Positions 57,277 through 64,000 of a DNA stretch of 64,000 nucleotides are shown here, one piece after another (position 1 is the first letter of the stretch; every line of letters begins with the position of its first letter). The notes under the pieces were generated by a model. The model saw nothing but the letters and a program-made list of their open reading frames with translations, searched no databases and was not told where the DNA came from. The DNA comes from Micractinium sp. NFX-FRZ (Eukaryota; Chlorophyta; Trebouxiophyceae; Chlorellales; Chlorellaceae), in contig JAPTJF010000213.1 in NCBI GenBank assembly GCA_029339195.1, positions 1 through 64,000 on the forward strand, read 5' to 3'. Both the position numbers and the translations under genes were made by a program.

Positions 57277-57671
57277 CTGTAAGCGCCTGCCCATGATGCC
57301 CTGCAACACTGCACAGACCCCAATGGCGCTCAGATGTACCTATGCAACCCCTCCTGTACCACCCTGCTAATGCTTCCCTGTCACTGCTTTGCTCTCTCTT
57401 TGCTGCCGTCCTGCTGACCACTCTCCGCTGCTGTAAGTGCCGTACCATTAGCGCTGTATCCTCAATGAATGCCTGGAGGCCAGGAACATAAATTGAGTGA
57501 GAACAGGGCTCACAGAAGCAGCATCCGCACGGTGTGCTGTTCTGTGCCGCACGTCGGGCAGCGGGCGCCAGCTCAGCAGCGCCCCACCCAGATGGGTTGA
57601 CACCATGCATTGCGATCACGGTTGGCATAAGCGTGTTGGTTGGCATGGAATTGTGAGGTTGCTGTTGCAGA
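57277..57671. other. Intergenic between two plus-strand genes
   Basis: 3' flank of the small gene, with TGTAA at 57432-57436, and the upstream region of leucyl-tRNA synthetase. Confidence 0.5.
57432..57436 (+). terminator. Putative TGTAA polyadenylation signal of the small membrane-protein gene
   Basis: TGTAA about 155 nt past the stop codon. Confidence 0.5.
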
Positions 57672-63847
<6,176 letters not shown>

Positions 63848-64000
63848 GTGGGGGTGTGTGTTGATTGATGAGTGGAGGAAAGATCGGGAGTCAGGGCGGG
63901 TTGTTGGAAGGGGTGCGACTGCGAATGTACAGTGCTTATGGGGTTGCTGGGTGAGGCCAGGGGTGAAGTTGTTGTGCGGGCCGGCGGGGTGCTTGTGTGA

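Overview
The window is nuclear DNA of a GC-rich unicellular green alga, most likely a chlorophyte of the Chlorella/trebouxiophyte kind (inference). The evidence is the gene content: a plant-type SBP-box transcription factor, plastid geranylgeranyl reductase, plastid transit peptides, proline-rich secreted proteins, many short GT-AG introns with a few GC-AG introns, and TGTAA-type polyadenylation signals. Every gene call below was made by joining exons by hand at splice sites where reading phase, conserved residues and splice consensus agree. No search was run.

Layout, left to right (strand): SBP-box factor (-); microcephalin-like triple-BRCT protein (-); HAD-family 5'-nucleotidase (+); Rieske 2Fe-2S protein (-); geranylgeranyl reductase CHLP (+); secreted Pro/Ala-rich protein (-); ORMDL (-); PCH2/TRIP13 AAA+ ATPase (+); secreted Cys-rich protein built from tandem exon pairs (-); secreted protein with trefoil-like repeats, a Pro-rich linker and kelch-like repeats (-); SYS1 Golgi protein (-); CBS-domain protein (+); secreted Cys-rich protein with an unresolved 3' end (+); plastid-type membrane protein with a PH-like domain (-); small MIC13-like membrane protein (+); organellar leucyl-tRNA synthetase, running off the right edge (+).

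The genes are unrelated housekeeping, plastid, secretory and cell-surface functions. There is no operon-like logic. Several neighbours are divergent with gaps of about 0.35 to 1 kb (microcephalin-like/5'-nucleotidase, Rieske/CHLP, ORMDL/PCH2, SYS1/CBS, PH-domain/small protein) and so may share promoter regions. No transposon, CRISPR array, rRNA or convincing tRNA was seen.

The most unusual signal is a recurrent class of local duplications. At many exon boundaries, 25 to 110 bp of exon edge plus its splice site has been copied 53 to 140 bp away, and the copy lies in the adjacent intron (once in a 3' flank). These 'echo' copies range from 35/36 identical to heavily decayed. They occur in the 5'-nucleotidase, Rieske, CHLP, PCH2, CBS and (four times) leucyl-tRNA synthetase genes. 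The Cys-rich gene at 37.3-41.1 kb shows the same process at the scale of whole exons. Together they suggest that small tandem duplication is a main source of intron growth, decoy splice sites and new modules in this genome.
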